Positions 1 through 8,760 are shown, counted from the first letter of the stretch. The stretch: 64,000 bases of DNA from DP-36 sp036004365 (GCA_036004365.1 DASYRN010000041.1:13466-77465); one strand, 5' to 3'. The notes: generated from the sequence alone by a model not told the origin. Translations and numbers: made by a program.

Positions 1-1403
1 AAACCGTTGGGGCGCTGATCTGCAACAGTCAAATGCCCCGCCGGCTCGCAGGCGATGAAGTTCGCCTGCTGACCTCGATGACTGACCAGATCGGAGTCGC
101 TGTAGAGAATACAGCTCTGTTTGAGCAGGCGAAGGCGAGGGCACAACAGATTGCAGCTCTCCATTCGGTGGCTGCCACCGTGAGCCAGTCGCTGGATCTC
201 GAAGTCATTCTCAATGAGGCAATCGAGAAAGTCCTAGATGTTGTTGGGCTCGATGCGGCGTGGATTTATCTGATCGACCCAGACAAAGAGAGAATGGTGC
301 TGCGAGCTTGGAAGGGTATCGACGATGAGGTTTCCCAATCCATGAAGATCCGCCGCGTGGGAGCAGGGATTCCAGGGAAGGTTGCAGAGACAGGTATGCC
401 CGTCGTGTTTGAAAATGTTGACGGCAATCCCCATTACAGCCAATTGTCTTCAACTAAGAAGGTCTTGTCTCTGGGATTCCACTCCGGGGCCAGTTTTCCA
501 ATTAGGACCAAGAAGGTTCTAGGTGTCTTGAGCATTCTCAGTCGCGAGCCCCATAGATTCTCTTCCGAGGAGCTCCAGCTGCTCGGCTCGATCGCGAGCG
601 CAATCGGAGTAGCAGTGGAAAATGCCTACCTTTTTGAGGAGACAAAACTAAAGACGGTAGAGCTGGAGCAGCTCAACCGAGATCTACAAGAAGCCAACAA
701 TGCAAAATCAGAGTTCATGGCGGCGATGTCCCATGAGCTCCGCACTCCTCTGAACGTCGTCATTGGCAACGCGGATCTAGCGTTGGACGGGTTCTTCGGT
801 GAGATCAATGATCAGCAGAGAAAGGCTTTGCAGAAGGTGCTCTCTTACTCCAAGACGCTTCTCAAGCTCATCAACGACGTATTGACTTTTACAAAGATGG
901 AGGCGGGCAAGGCCTCGCTCGACGTTTCTACTTTTTATGTCGATGAGATTGTCAGCCGCGCGCAGGACTACGTGGAGCAGCTCAATCGAAACGGACACGT
1001 CAAGATCTCGTGGAAAATCGAAGAGGGCTTAGCCCCTATGACCACGGATGCCTTAAAATTAGAGGAGATTCTGCAGAATCTTATTGGGAACGCTTTTAAG
1101 TTTACCCCTAAAGGTATCATTGAGATCCGAGTGAGGGACTTGAAGGGGCAAGATCGAATCGAGTTCGCTGTTGAGGATACCGGGATCGGCATCAAACCCG
1201 AGGATCTGCCCCGCATATTCGAGCAATTTCACCAACTCAAAGAGGCCCACACAGGAAGCTTCAGTGGGGTCGGCTTAGGTCTGAGTATCGTCAAGAGGTA
1301 CCTGGAGCTCATGAAAGGCGACATCCAGGTGCAGAGCGACCCAGGAAAAGGGTCGACTTTTATCTTTACCTTGCCATATTCGGAGCCTTCCGTTTCAAAC
1401 TAG
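1..1403 (+). CDS. GAF-domain sensor histidine kinase (5' end outside the window)
   Basis: The reading frame is open from the first bases (in frame from base 3), so the gene starts upstream and the ATG at 33 lies inside a GAF domain. What is visible: the end of one GAF domain, a full second GAF domain (about residues 45-205 counted from base 33), a short coiled linker, a HisKA dimerisation domain with the phospho-acceptor His at about residue 234 (motif SHELRTPLN), and a HATPase_c domain with N box (NLIGNAFKF), G1 (DTGIGI) and G2 (GVGLGLSI). There is no membrane segment in this part, so it is a cytoplasmic or upstream-anchored sensor. No response regulator follows; the next gene is unrelated. 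Ligand unknown. Confidence 0.93.
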   Translation, partial: TVGALICNSQMPRRLAGDEVRLLTSMTDQIGVAVENTALFEQAKARAQQIAALHSVAATVSQSLDLEVILNEAIEKVLDVVGLDAAWIYLIDPDKERMVLRAWKGIDDEVSQSMKIRRVGAGIPGKVAETGMPVVFENVDGNPHYSQLSSTKKVLSLGFHSGASFPIRTKKVLGVLSILSREPHRFSSEELQLLGSIASAIGVAVENAYLFEETKLKTVELEQLNRDLQEANNAKSEFMAAMSHELRTPLNVVIGNADLALDGFFGEINDQQRKALQKVLSYSKTLLKLINDVLTFTKMEAGKASLDVSTFYVDEIVSRAQDYVEQLNRNGHVKISWKIEEGLAPMTTDALKLEEILQNLIGNAFKFTPKGIIEIRVRDLKGQDRIEFAVEDTGIGIKPEDLPRIFEQFHQLKEAHTGSFSGVGLGLSIVKRYLELMKGDIQVQSDPGKGSTFIFTLPYSEPSVSN

Positions 1404-1524
1404 TCCAACCGTCCCCGCCTGCAGGAAGTTCCCTACCAGTCATTTGCCTGGCAGCACGGGTTTTTCGGCTCTTGACTTAGCCGCTTTATAAAAGCTAGGT
1501 AGAGCACACGAACAGGGGAAAGGT

Positions 1525-2700
1525 ATGAACGGCGCGCTGCAAGGGATTCGGGTGATTGAGCTAGCCAGTTATGTGACCGGGCCGTTTGCTTCGGTCCTGT
1601 TGGCGGATCTGGGTGCCGAGGTCATCAAAGTCGAGCAGCCCGGACAGGGAGATCCTTTTAGGGGTTGGGGTGAGAAGCTCTATTCCGCTACGTTCTGCAG
1701 CCTGAACCGCAACAAAAGGAGTGTCACCCTGGATTTCCGTCATGATGAGGGACGCGAGATTCTGGTCAAACTCATAGCCGGCTCCGATGTCTTGATAGAG
1801 AATTTCCGGCCCGGCACTCTGGACAAAAGAGGGCTCGGCTATGACTCTCTGCGTGAAAGCAGTCCCAAGCTCGTCTACTGCTCGATCTCTGGATTCGGCC
1901 ATAAGGGCCCCTACAGGGATCTCCCGGGTTATGACACGGTCGGCCAAGCGTTGAGCGGGCTTCTAAGCCTCTTGACCGATCCAGGCGACCCCAAATGCAT
2001 GGGAATATCTTTTTCGGATCACCTTACGGGGATGTACGCCTGCTACGGCATCCTGGGCGCTCTGATGCATCGCATGATGACAGGCCAAGGACAGAGGGTT
2101 GAGACCTCGCTCTTGCGCGCCTCGGTCTCGTTTATTAGCGAAAATGCGGCCCGCTATTTTGAGACCGGGGTGGTTCCCCGCAGAGCCAATCGAACTCGAA
2201 CAGCAGGTGTTTTTGCCTTTGTAGACCGTGAAGATCTCCCCTTTGTTATTCACCTCTCTTCACCGGAAAAATTTTGGCGCGGGCTTCTGGAGGTCGTTGG
2301 AAAGAAAGAGTGGGCGGAGGATCCGCGTTTTGGCAGCAGAAAAGACCGGATCGAGAATCATGATCTGCTTTCTGAGTTGCTGCAGGAGATTTTTCGTTCT
2401 GGCAAACGAGAAGAGTGGCTAAAAAAACTGAAAGACAAAGATGTCCCCTGCGCGCCGTTAAATAGTCTGGAGGAGGTCTTTAGGGACCCGCAGGTGAGGG
2501 AATATGGGTTTCCGGTAGAGCTTGAGCATCCCCAGAAGGGAAGATTGCGGTTGGTCGGAAGCGGCATTGAGCTCAGCCGGACTCCGCCGCGAATCGATAA
2601 CCCGCCACCCGCTCTAGGGGAGCATACGAGCGAAATCTTGGAGGCGCTTGGGTATGATCAAGACTCGATCGCAAGATTGAAGGAATCAAAAGTGATCTGA
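1525..2700 (+). CDS. CaiB/BaiF family (class III) CoA-transferase
   Basis: A 391-residue protein of the usual family length. The N-terminus (GIRVIELASYVTGPFAS) followed by LLADLGAEVIKVE is the family hallmark, and the NRNKRSVTLD and GYDTVGQALSG blocks follow in order. Class III enzymes move CoA between a carboxylate and an acyl-CoA through an aspartyl-CoA intermediate; the substrate cannot be read from sequence. The ATG at 1525 follows a good ribosome site (GGGGAAAGG). No dehydrogenase or ligase partner lies beside it, so it appears to be transcribed alone or with the small downstream gene. Confidence 0.93.
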   Translation: MNGALQGIRVIELASYVTGPFASVLLADLGAEVIKVEQPGQGDPFRGWGEKLYSATFCSLNRNKRSVTLDFRHDEGREILVKLIAGSDVLIENFRPGTLDKRGLGYDSLRESSPKLVYCSISGFGHKGPYRDLPGYDTVGQALSGLLSLLTDPGDPKCMGISFSDHLTGMYACYGILGALMHRMMTGQGQRVETSLLRASVSFISENAARYFETGVVPRRANRTRTAGVFAFVDREDLPFVIHLSSPEKFWRGLLEVVGKKEWAEDPRFGSRKDRIENHDLLSELLQEIFRSGKREEWLKKLKDKDVPCAPLNSLEEVFRDPQVREYGFPVELEHPQKGRLRLVGSGIELSRTPPRIDNPPPALGEHTSEILEALGYDQDSIARLKESKVI

Positions 2701-2762
2701 CCCTGGCCCTCGGTTCACGGGCTTTTCATTCAAGGAGCCGGAGAATTCGGCGGGAGGAAAAA

Positions 2763-3110
2763 ATGATCAGGCTTCAGATCGTTGAACGAAACGAGGCGAA
2801 TCTATTTCGGACGCTCATCCGAGCGATGCGCTCCGGCGATCTGCGGACTTTTGTGGCAGCGAAGCGCGGCAAAAGGATCACTCACAGAAATCCCAATTAT
2901 CCGGGATCGATTAACTGTTCACATTCCGGCGGCGTGATCAGTTGCGAGATCGTTAGCCCGCGCAGCCCGGGAAGCGAGTGGCGGCTCCTAAGCGCCCTAA
3001 TTGGCCGCCTCGCGGATAAGTTCGCAGACAGCGTTCATACGATCAGTATCCAGTTCCCCGATGCGCGATCCGCTCCTAAGAGGCGGGTGAAGCGCCGACG
3101 CTCAAGATAA
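2763..3110 (+). CDS. Small basic protein of unknown function
   Basis: A 115-residue frame with a strong ribosome site (GGGAGG) seven bases before the ATG. I do not recognise a family. The N-terminal half looks globular with mixed charge; the last dozen residues are almost all Arg/Lys, which suggests nucleic-acid binding (inference). It lies 62 bases after the CoA-transferase on the same strand and ends 12 bases before the convergent substrate-binding protein gene. It is supported by the ribosome site and by filling the space between two real genes. Confidence 0.55.
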   Translation: MIRLQIVERNEANLFRTLIRAMRSGDLRTFVAAKRGKRITHRNPNYPGSINCSHSGGVISCEIVSPRSPGSEWRLLSALIGRLADKFADSVHTISIQFPDARSAPKRRVKRRRSR

Positions 3111-3122
3111 TTCAAGCTGTCT

Positions 3123-4136
3123 TTAGAATCCTCGGTAAAGCCGATCTACAAAGCCGCTCTCTTCGAGTTTCCTGCAAAGGCTCATGTCAGCGACGTCCTC
3201 GGGTTTTAACTGCATCGCTTTGGAATTCAGCCCGTGGTGAGCCATGAGTTTGAGGACGGAGGCCACTCCCTCCAAGGTCGGGCATGGCTTGCGCGGGAGC
3301 TCTTTACGCAGGTCAGAGTAGGCCCTTTCGATCTGATCGGGTTTTTCCAACCTCAGATATTTGGCGATCGTCTGTTCGACCACCTTTCTGTTTGCTGGGT
3401 TGTGAATATAGGCTGCGGCTTCAATGATCGCCTTGGCCATGTTCTCCGCGAGGTGAGGATCCGACTTCATAAATCTACGGGAGGTGACCAACCCGGAGGA
3501 TTGGAAGGGAATATTTTCCTTTCCAGTGTCTAAGAGGAGTCGGTAGCCTTCACTCTGAACGATTTGACCGAACTCTGGCGACAGGCTCGTGGCTTCGACC
3601 GATCCCGAGCGAAGCGCGGCCAGGCGCTCCGGCACGCCGCCCACCTGGAGCAGGACGATGTTGTCGCGCCGGGGAACGAGACCCAAGTAATCGAGGGCGA
3701 CATAGGTTGCGAGGGAAGCGGAGCCCGAAGGCGTGCCGATCGCGACCTTTTTACCTTTGAGTTCCTCGGCATTCTTTACTGAGGGCCGAGCGATAAACAA
3801 ATAGTCCAGTTTGTTCTGCAAGCCGAGGATCATCGTGAGATCCCCTCCAGCCGTCACGGCATTGGCGACATGGGTAGCGCCGATCAAGCCAAGGGCCGCT
3901 TGGCCCGCGAGCATAGCCTGAGCCGCTCTTCCGGCGATGACAAATACAAGGTCTGCATCCAGTCCGTACTTATGAAAAAAACCCTGGTCCTTGCCGATCC
4001 AAAGGGGGGTCACATTGCTGCTAATGGCGCCATGAAGGAAGATCAGCTTTGTCGGGGGTTCGGCGGGCCACGCTTGAGCGATATGGAACACAAGGAAATG
4101 CATGAATAATCCAACCATAGCAGTCCGACACTTCAT
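3123..4136 (-). CDS. NMT1/TauT-like ABC transporter substrate-binding protein
   Basis: A 337-residue periplasmic-type binding protein of the nitrate/sulfonate/taurine (NMT1-like) superfamily. The signal peptide runs from the chosen ATG (4136) to about AQAWPAEPP; the longer open frame to 4220 adds 28 residues without signal character. A purine-rich ribosome site (GGGAGAG) precedes 4136. Typical features: TPLWIGKDQGFF near the N-terminus, ELKGKKVAIGTPSGSA in the middle and a C-terminal end close to ESGFVDRLYRGF. No permease or ATPase gene is near, so its transporter partner is unknown. Two more members lie at 16.5-18.5 kb. Confidence 0.88.
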   Translation of the reverse strand: MKCRTAMVGLFMHFLVFHIAQAWPAEPPTKLIFLHGAISSNVTPLWIGKDQGFFHKYGLDADLVFVIAGRAAQAMLAGQAALGLIGATHVANAVTAGGDLTMILGLQNKLDYLFIARPSVKNAEELKGKKVAIGTPSGSASLATYVALDYLGLVPRRDNIVLLQVGGVPERLAALRSGSVEATSLSPEFGQIVQSEGYRLLLDTGKENIPFQSSGLVTSRRFMKSDPHLAENMAKAIIEAAAYIHNPANRKVVEQTIAKYLRLEKPDQIERAYSDLRKELPRKPCPTLEGVASVLKLMAHHGLNSKAMQLKPEDVADMSLCRKLEESGFVDRLYRGF

Positions 4137-4218
4137 GATCTCTCCCTCGACTGAAGTTCCATGGGTCAGCGTGCTTGTAGCATGGAGGCAGTTCGATGTA
4201 AACATAGCTAGGACTGAC

Positions 4219-4686
4219 ATGCGTCGCCACCCGAGTTTAATGGCGCTTTCACACGATCATCACCACGGCTTGGCGCTGGCGCTCAGATGCCGCAAGCAGG
4301 CGCTGGGGCGGATCAAGCCTATGGGAATTCAGGGCCTCAGAGAGCGAGCCGATGAGGTGAAAGGTTTCTTTTCGAAGAATCTTGAGAGGCATTTCGAAGC
4401 GGAAGAAAAGATTTTATTTCCGCTCATGAGCTCGTGCGTCCCGGAATCGCAGTCGCTGATCCAACGCCTCATCGAAGATCACCGGAAAATGCGCGCCGCG
4501 ATGCGAAACCTTCGAGGGGATGCTGACATGGCAAAAATTTTGTTTGACTTCGGCGACCTTCTTGAAGAGCATATTCGCCGCGAGGAGCGGGAGCTTTTCC
4601 TGCTCTTTGAAAGATACATTACCCAGGAGGATGCCGGAAGAATCAAGAGCGAAATCGAGAGGGCGCTGGAACAGCGCGTTGCGTGA
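4219..4686 (+). CDS. Hemerythrin HHE-domain protein
   Basis: A 155-residue four-helix protein. The His/Glu pattern of bacterial hemerythrins is visible in order: SHDHHHGL near residue 14, ERHFEAEEKILFP in the middle, EDHRKMR, and EEHIRREERELF near the end. These could bind a di-iron centre used for O2, NO or iron sensing. The ATG at 4219 was chosen because the similarity begins right after it; the open frame extends to 4102 over the divergent gene's signal-peptide region. It lies 10 bases before the DUF2848 gene on the same strand, probably in one transcript. Confidence 0.82.
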   Translation: MRRHPSLMALSHDHHHGLALALRCRKQALGRIKPMGIQGLRERADEVKGFFSKNLERHFEAEEKILFPLMSSCVPESQSLIQRLIEDHRKMRAAMRNLRGDADMAKILFDFGDLLEEHIRREERELFLLFERYITQEDAGRIKSEIERALEQRVA

Positions 4687-4696
4687 AAGCGAGATC

Positions 4697-5371
4697 GTGA
4701 AATTCATACGGCAAGGAACGGGAGAGGAGATCGATTTCGTCGCCAAGAAGGTATTGGTTGTCGGTTACACGGGCCGAGATCAGGCGGCGGTGAGGACGCA
4801 CATCGAAGAACTTGCGGCTCAAGGGATTCCCGCTCCAAAAGAGATCCCCACGGTTTTTCGCACCCCTTTGGACCGACTTTTGGTGAACGAGGACTTAGAG
4901 GTGGTGGGCCAGCACACGTCAGGAGAAGCCGAGGCCGTTCTTCTCGTTGACGCGCGTGAGATCTGGGTGGCGGTCGGGAGCGATCACACGGATCGTGAAT
5001 TGGAGAAGGTCGATATCCTAGCCTCTAAGCAAGTTTGTCCGAAACCCCTTTCCATCGAGGTGTGGAATTACGGCGACCTGCGCGACCACTGGGACAGTTT
5101 AGTCTTGAGGAGTTGGGTCGGCGAAGCAGGCCGTGAGCAGCTCTACCAAGAAGGCCGTATGTCAGATCTTCTTCCTCCCGACGAGCTGCTTGAGATGCTA
5201 GATCGCCGTCTGGGGGGCTCTCTGGAAGGTTCAGTCATTTACACCGGCACGATCCCGTTGCGTGGCAAGGTCTTTTGGGCCAAACCGTATTTCGAGGCGG
5301 AACTTGTTGATCAGTTGACTGGCCGATCGATTCGCTGCCGGTATCGCGTGCGGCGAGTAGATGACGTGTGA
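4697..5371 (+). CDS. DUF2848 family protein
   Basis: A 224-residue protein from a GTG start at 4697; the upstream part of the open frame overlaps the hemerythrin gene and reads as noise. I recognise the family from GYTGRDQAAVRTHIEELAAQG, HTSGEAE, VAVGSDHTDRELE, SKQVCPKPL and DHWDSLVLRSW. DUF2848 has no established function; members are usually near small-molecule catabolism genes and related in fold to fumarylacetoacetate-hydrolase-like enzymes (weak inference). Here it is followed 43 bases later by a cupin gene. Confidence 0.85.
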   Translation: MKFIRQGTGEEIDFVAKKVLVVGYTGRDQAAVRTHIEELAAQGIPAPKEIPTVFRTPLDRLLVNEDLEVVGQHTSGEAEAVLLVDAREIWVAVGSDHTDRELEKVDILASKQVCPKPLSIEVWNYGDLRDHWDSLVLRSWVGEAGREQLYQEGRMSDLLPPDELLEMLDRRLGGSLEGSVIYTGTIPLRGKVFWAKPYFEAELVDQLTGRSIRCRYRVRRVDDV

Positions 5372-5414
5372 ACGAGAATGAGCGTGCCGTTGCAGCGATA
5401 AGGAGGTCGCGGAG

Positions 5415-5762
5415 ATGTCGAAGGAAGAACTGGAATTTTTTGCCATCGAGGTCAAGCCCTGGCGCGATGTGCCTGGCAGTCGGTGCGCTGGTCTTCGGGA
5501 GCGCATCTTGACTGGAGATCCGGAGTCCGGGAACTATACTAGAATTCTAAAATTTGAACCGGGTTGCGATACGACCCCTAACGGAATCGTAACGCACGAT
5601 TTCTGGGAGGAGGTTTACATCTTGGAAGGAAGCATTATCGATTTGAGGCTTAATAAAGAGTTTAGCGCGGGACAATATGCTTGCCGTCCTCCCGGAATGA
5701 CCCATGGCCCCTGGAGATCGCCGAGAGGGTGTACGACTTTTGAGGTTCGGTACACGAAGTAG
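5415..5762 (+). CDS. Single-domain cupin protein
   Basis: A 115-residue small cupin with an excellent ribosome site (AAGGAGG at 5400). The beta-barrel core is seen from residue ~45 (ILKFEPGCDT) through THDFWEEVYILEGS to CRPPGMTHGPW. It keeps one His (THDFWEE) and a C-terminal His (MTHGPW), fewer than the classic HxH metal set. It lies close behind the DUF2848 gene, so the hemerythrin, DUF2848 and cupin genes probably form one operon. Enzymatic role unknown. Confidence 0.82.
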   Translation: MSKEELEFFAIEVKPWRDVPGSRCAGLRERILTGDPESGNYTRILKFEPGCDTTPNGIVTHDFWEEVYILEGSIIDLRLNKEFSAGQYACRPPGMTHGPWRSPRGCTTFEVRYTK

Positions 5763-6056
5763 TGCAGCCGAGATTTCATCAAGCTGTTTTCGGTCTCAGC
5801 AGGATCTCTGCAAGACCTGTAAGATCCGTTTACATCTCGCAGGTGGTCTTACTTCTTTTGTGAAATGAACAGGATAGGTCAAATAAGGCGATTTTTGAGC
5901 GAAGCGTGTAAGATAGCCTGACAGTTTTCTGATCGTTATCCTCTCATCACGTTCTGCCACAAGATTCCGTTTTACGCCTTTACGCTCCGCCAATGACCGC
6001 AAACTCGGAATTCTTATAGGTCGGCACAAGCTTTGCTGCTCCAAACTTAACCTTCG

Positions 6057-6275
6057 ATGACGGACTCAACAAATCGGGATAGCGCGGATCTTCTTTGTCA
6101 GCGTTGTGATAGTCAGCCGCTTTTTTTTAGAGTGCGAAGCGAGATCATCGATATTAAGGTATGTGTTGAGTGCGGAGTAAAGGCCGCAACTCTGGGATTG
6201 ATCGTGACCGAGCTCTCCAAGGAGAAGGGAAGTGCTTCTGCTCTTTCGTCCGAGAATGACAAAGAATCAGCATAA
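6057..6275 (+). CDS. Mini zinc-ribbon protein, copy 1
   Basis: A 72-residue protein with two knuckles, LCQRC and CVECG, spaced 19 residues apart, which should bind one zinc. Between them lies FFRVRSEI. It is a clear paralogue of the protein at 7274-7540 (about 27 of 42 core residues identical by eye). No Shine-Dalgarno site is seen before the ATG, and an in-frame stop precedes it by three codons, so the start is forced if the gene is real. The paralogy is the main support. No family name recognised. Confidence 0.65.
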   Translation: MTDSTNRDSADLLCQRCDSQPLFFRVRSEIIDIKVCVECGVKAATLGLIVTELSKEKGSASALSSENDKESA

Positions 6276-6438
6276 TCATTTTCTATCCCTCTTACATTCG
6301 TAATTCTACTCTTGCATTGGTCACCGTTGTGTCATGACGGTCCTGGACCCGTACGAAGTCTGTGATTCGGTTGACATGGGAGCTGTCATTCGATAATTTC
6401 CATCTCGACCTAATCGGAGCGTACTAATCGAGGAATTC

Positions 6439-7371
6439 ATGGAAAATTTCTACGAGAACTGGTTGGCCGAGTCGCAGCGTATTGAGAAGGCTGTTGCTGA
6501 GGGGCGCAGAGTGGTCCGCGGAAAGGAACTCAGCTGGGTGCGGACGCGCCAGGACCACAAAGCGGCACTTATGATCGCGCCCGAGATGGGATTTCCCACT
6601 GGCGGGAGTCTCCTCATGAAGGCCGAGATACCGACGGGCTGGCATACCGGTAAGCATTTGCATGGAGAAGAGGCAATCTATATTGAGCAGGGGGAAGGAT
6701 GTTTGGTCTTAGACGATAAACGCTATGACTTTCGCCGCGGCACGATCTTTCATTTTCCCTACCGCTCCCCACATCAGCTTTTTAATACCGGCAAGGAGAC
6801 AGTTGTCTATGTTTCCGGTTTGGCATGGCCGCTTGAAGCGGCCGTGCGCATGGGCCGGATGGAGCAGATCGAGGACGCGGGAGAAAATAGCCCTGCTTCG
6901 CTCGCGCACCTGGCATTCGAAGAGTCGCAATACTGGCCCATTGATGGGCGGCGGATTTCAATGCACGAAGGTCAGTTTGAGCTGTCGAGCGAAACCAAAC
7001 ACGGCGCGACCTACTTTCTAATGGGGAGGAGTGGGAAGCAGAACGGGTTTAGAGCGACAGCAGTCGCGATCAGCTCGATCTTTGTCGATCTGCCGCGCTC
7101 CAAGAGCCACAGCCATGCACACCCCGAGGCCTATCTTTATGCGTTGGAAGGAAGCGGTTACTCGGAGATCGGCGGGAAAAAATACGAATGGGAGCAAGGT
7201 GATGCCGTCCATGTTCCGCCAGGCATGATGCACCACCAGCACTTCAATCCCAACGATCGGATCATGAAAGAACTCAGGTTCGAATATGGGATTCGCTACT
7301 GGTTGGCCGATCAGTGGCGGGGCTATACGACCGTTGACCGGCATTTGAAAGCGACCCATTTGGATGAATAG
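6439..7371 (+). CDS. Two-domain cupin (bicupin) protein, gentisate-dioxygenase-like
   Basis: A 310-residue bicupin. Domain 1 has HLHGEEAIYIEQGEG and HFPYRSPHQLFN; domain 2 has HSHAHPEAYLYALEGSG and HVPPGMMHHQHFN, so both barrels retain HxH-type metal ligands. This layout resembles gentisate/salicylate 1,2-dioxygenases and related ring-cleaving cupins, but substrate cannot be assigned. The ATG follows GAGGAATTC. The gene sits between the two mini zinc-ribbon paralogues; the second overlaps its 3' end on the other strand. Confidence 0.85.
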   Translation: MENFYENWLAESQRIEKAVAEGRRVVRGKELSWVRTRQDHKAALMIAPEMGFPTGGSLLMKAEIPTGWHTGKHLHGEEAIYIEQGEGCLVLDDKRYDFRRGTIFHFPYRSPHQLFNTGKETVVYVSGLAWPLEAAVRMGRMEQIEDAGENSPASLAHLAFEESQYWPIDGRRISMHEGQFELSSETKHGATYFLMGRSGKQNGFRATAVAISSIFVDLPRSKSHSHAHPEAYLYALEGSGYSEIGGKKYEWEQGDAVHVPPGMMHHQHFNPNDRIMKELRFEYGIRYWLADQWRGYTTVDRHLKATHLDE

Positions 7372-7540
7372 GAGAGGCGGAGAGCTGAGTCACAATCAAT
7401 CCCAAACTCACGGCCTCCAGGCCACATTCGACACACACGCTGACGTCGAGGATTTCGCTTCGAACACGGAAGAATATCGCATTGCTGTAGCAGCGGGCGC
7501 AGAGATTATGTCCATTGGTTTGTTTTCGTAAACCATTCAT
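7274..7540 (-). CDS. Mini zinc-ribbon protein, copy 2
   Basis: An 88-residue paralogue of the 6057 protein. The core LCARC, FFRVRSEI, CVECG, LGLIVTQLS matches copy 1; the last ~35 residues are low-complexity and antisense to the 3' end of the bicupin gene (98-base overlap), so the C-terminus may be extended by chance. The start at 7540 has a good ribosome site (AAGGAG). The two CxxC pairs should form one zinc site. Function unknown. Confidence 0.7.
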   Translation of the reverse strand: MNGLRKQTNGHNLCARCYSNAIFFRVRSEILDVSVCVECGLEAVSLGLIVTQLSASPIHPNGSLSNAGQRSYSPATDRPTSSESHIRT

Positions 7541-7653
7541 ACTTTGCTCCTTGGTTTTGGTCGGGCCGACTAGAATTCGTCATCCCGTTTTCTTCAAGTC
7601 TAAATAATCCCGTTTATTCGATTGGACCACAGTTTCGTCGCTCTCGTCTGCAA

Positions 7654-7830
7654 TCAATCCTCGGCCATTTCGGTTTTACGCCATCGGGGTTTGGTCTCCA
7701 TCTCGGGAAAAAGCTCACAAACTTCGATGACCGAGATGTCGTTGTGGGAAAAGCCCCCAGTCCTAAGTGAGCTTACGATAGCCTCCACTTGAGATTCAGA
7801 TTCGGCAACGCAAACGACAGCCTTTGACAC
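7654..7830 (-). CDS. Short alpha/beta protein resembling the N-terminus of stress protein 17M/ActD-like domains
   Basis: Starts at a GTG (7830) preceded by AAGGAGAGG. The 58-residue product opens with VSKAVVCVAESESQVEAIV and then GGFSHNDISV, the pattern of a ferredoxin-like domain used by 17M-type stress and ActD-like membrane proteins. In longer relatives ISV is followed by LFP and a glycine-rich membrane part; here the frame ends soon after ELFPEM, so this looks like a truncated copy or a stand-alone mini domain. Longer in-frame starts (to 7887) exist but lack a ribosome site. Confidence 0.5.
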   Translation of the reverse strand: MSKAVVCVAESESQVEAIVSSLRTGGFSHNDISVIEVCELFPEMETKPRWRKTEMAED

Positions 7831-7840
7831 ATCCTCTCCT

Positions 7841-8029
7841 TTATACATGAGCATTTTTGTGAATCGACCGGTCAGCTTTATTTTCAAGTCTCACTTCGAC
7901 TCCGGGAACTCGCGATTCCAGGACATCGGGACCCCCGTCTCGGGCGTCGACTCGTGGGGGCCTCTCTCGAGAGCATGCCGGAACCAATAAGCCAACACAA
8001 AATGCGACCATGAGTAACTTCCGTTTCAT
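7841..8029 (-). CDS. Small lipoprotein candidate
   Basis: A 62-residue frame from the ATG at 8029, with AGGA just upstream. The N-terminus has a textbook lipoprotein signal (MKRKLLMVAFCVGLL then lipobox VPAC), giving a short mature peptide rich in charged residues. It ends inside the start region of the next minus-strand gene. The mature part shows no known domain. The signal peptide is the only real support. Confidence 0.45.
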   Translation of the reverse strand: MKRKLLMVAFCVGLLVPACSRERPPRVDARDGGPDVLESRVPGVEVRLENKADRSIHKNAHV

Positions 8030-8170
8030 CGTCCTGTTCGCAAACGGGATACCAAAAAGAATGGAGCATTTCGTACCGGTACAAGACAGTGTGTGCAGGA
8101 GTTTTCCTGCAGAAAAACTAAAAAGCAGCCCAAAAAACCATACAGCTTTCAGGCGGCATACCACCCTCAT

Positions 8171-8299
8171 TCATAGCGAAAGAACCACCCGAACCAACGT
8201 CCCCCCGATCACAACGGAAGCGAATATTAAAATGAACCACATGGCGAGATCATTAATAATAGGTGGACTTCCCTCTATGGGAATCTTTCTTTTCATCAT
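8171..8299 (-). CDS. Single-span small membrane protein (42 residues)
   Basis: Too short for usual gene calling. From tandem ATGs at 8299/8296, preceded by GAGGAG and GGGGAAA, it encodes a basic N-terminus (MMKRK), a short linker and one strongly hydrophobic helix (WFILIFASVVIGG) ending just before the stop. The ribosome site and clean hydrophobic segment suggest a real small membrane protein. Function unknown. It lies between the 143-residue hypothetical gene and the lipoprotein candidate on the same strand. Confidence 0.45.
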   Translation of the reverse strand: MMKRKIPIEGSPPIINDLAMWFILIFASVVIGGTLVRVVLSL

Positions 8300-8328
8300 T
8301 TTCCCCAGACTCCTCACAATGCCGTGCT

Positions 8329-8760
8329 TCAAAGGTTAGGTCTCGGTCTCTCCCCAGTTCTGTTGATCCAAATATGTGTCCTAACAATGTGATTTCTCTG
8401 CTTATTCTTAATTCTCGGACTCAGACGGATGGCAGGGTGTTGCGCCCTTTCCTCTTCCTTCCACCGCCGCACTTGCTGGCGAATGTGTTCGGAACTTAAC
8501 CCCAATACATCACAGATGTTTTCAAACGAGAACAACCGATCGTCGTCTGTGTCCAGCAGCCAATCCTCCACCTCGAGGAAGCGACAGTTCTCTTTAGGGA
8601 GGTATTTTTTGTAAGTCCAGATGGCGTCTTCCAAGACAGCAAGCATGAGCCTTTTTTCAGGCTCCAGGCGGTCCCTTCTACTCACGGTTTCCCAATACTG
8701 GATTGGAAGCAAGACGTCCGGGTGAATGGGTTGAAACAAGCGGCCTATTTTGTCTTCCAT
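8329..8760 (-). CDS. Conserved hypothetical protein with helix-turn-helix-like core
   Basis: A 143-residue soluble protein with a good ribosome site (GGAGGG) before 8760. Recognisable blocks are KRLMLAVLEDAIWTYKKYL, a stretch giving LFSFENICDVLGLSSEHI, then RQQVRRWKEEE. I recall such proteins as widespread unnamed families in delta-type lineages; the FENICDVLGLS...RRW block looks like a DNA-binding helical pair (inference). The last ~25 residues are basic and less regular. No regulatory target is evident. Confidence 0.7.
   Translation of the reverse strand: MEDKIGRLFQPIHPDVLLPIQYWETVSRRDRLEPEKRLMLAVLEDAIWTYKKYLPKENCRFLEVEDWLLDTDDDRLFSFENICDVLGLSSEHIRQQVRRWKEEERAQHPAIRLSPRIKNKQRNHIVRTHIWINRTGERPRPNL

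Noticed and set aside
1472..1501. Promoter before the CoA-transferase gene
   Set aside because: TTGACT is good, but no acceptable -10 box lies at a normal distance.
5796..6044. 82-codon minus-strand frame between the cupin and zinc-ribbon genes
   Set aside because: No ribosome site and no recognisable sequence; I see nothing else in this gap.
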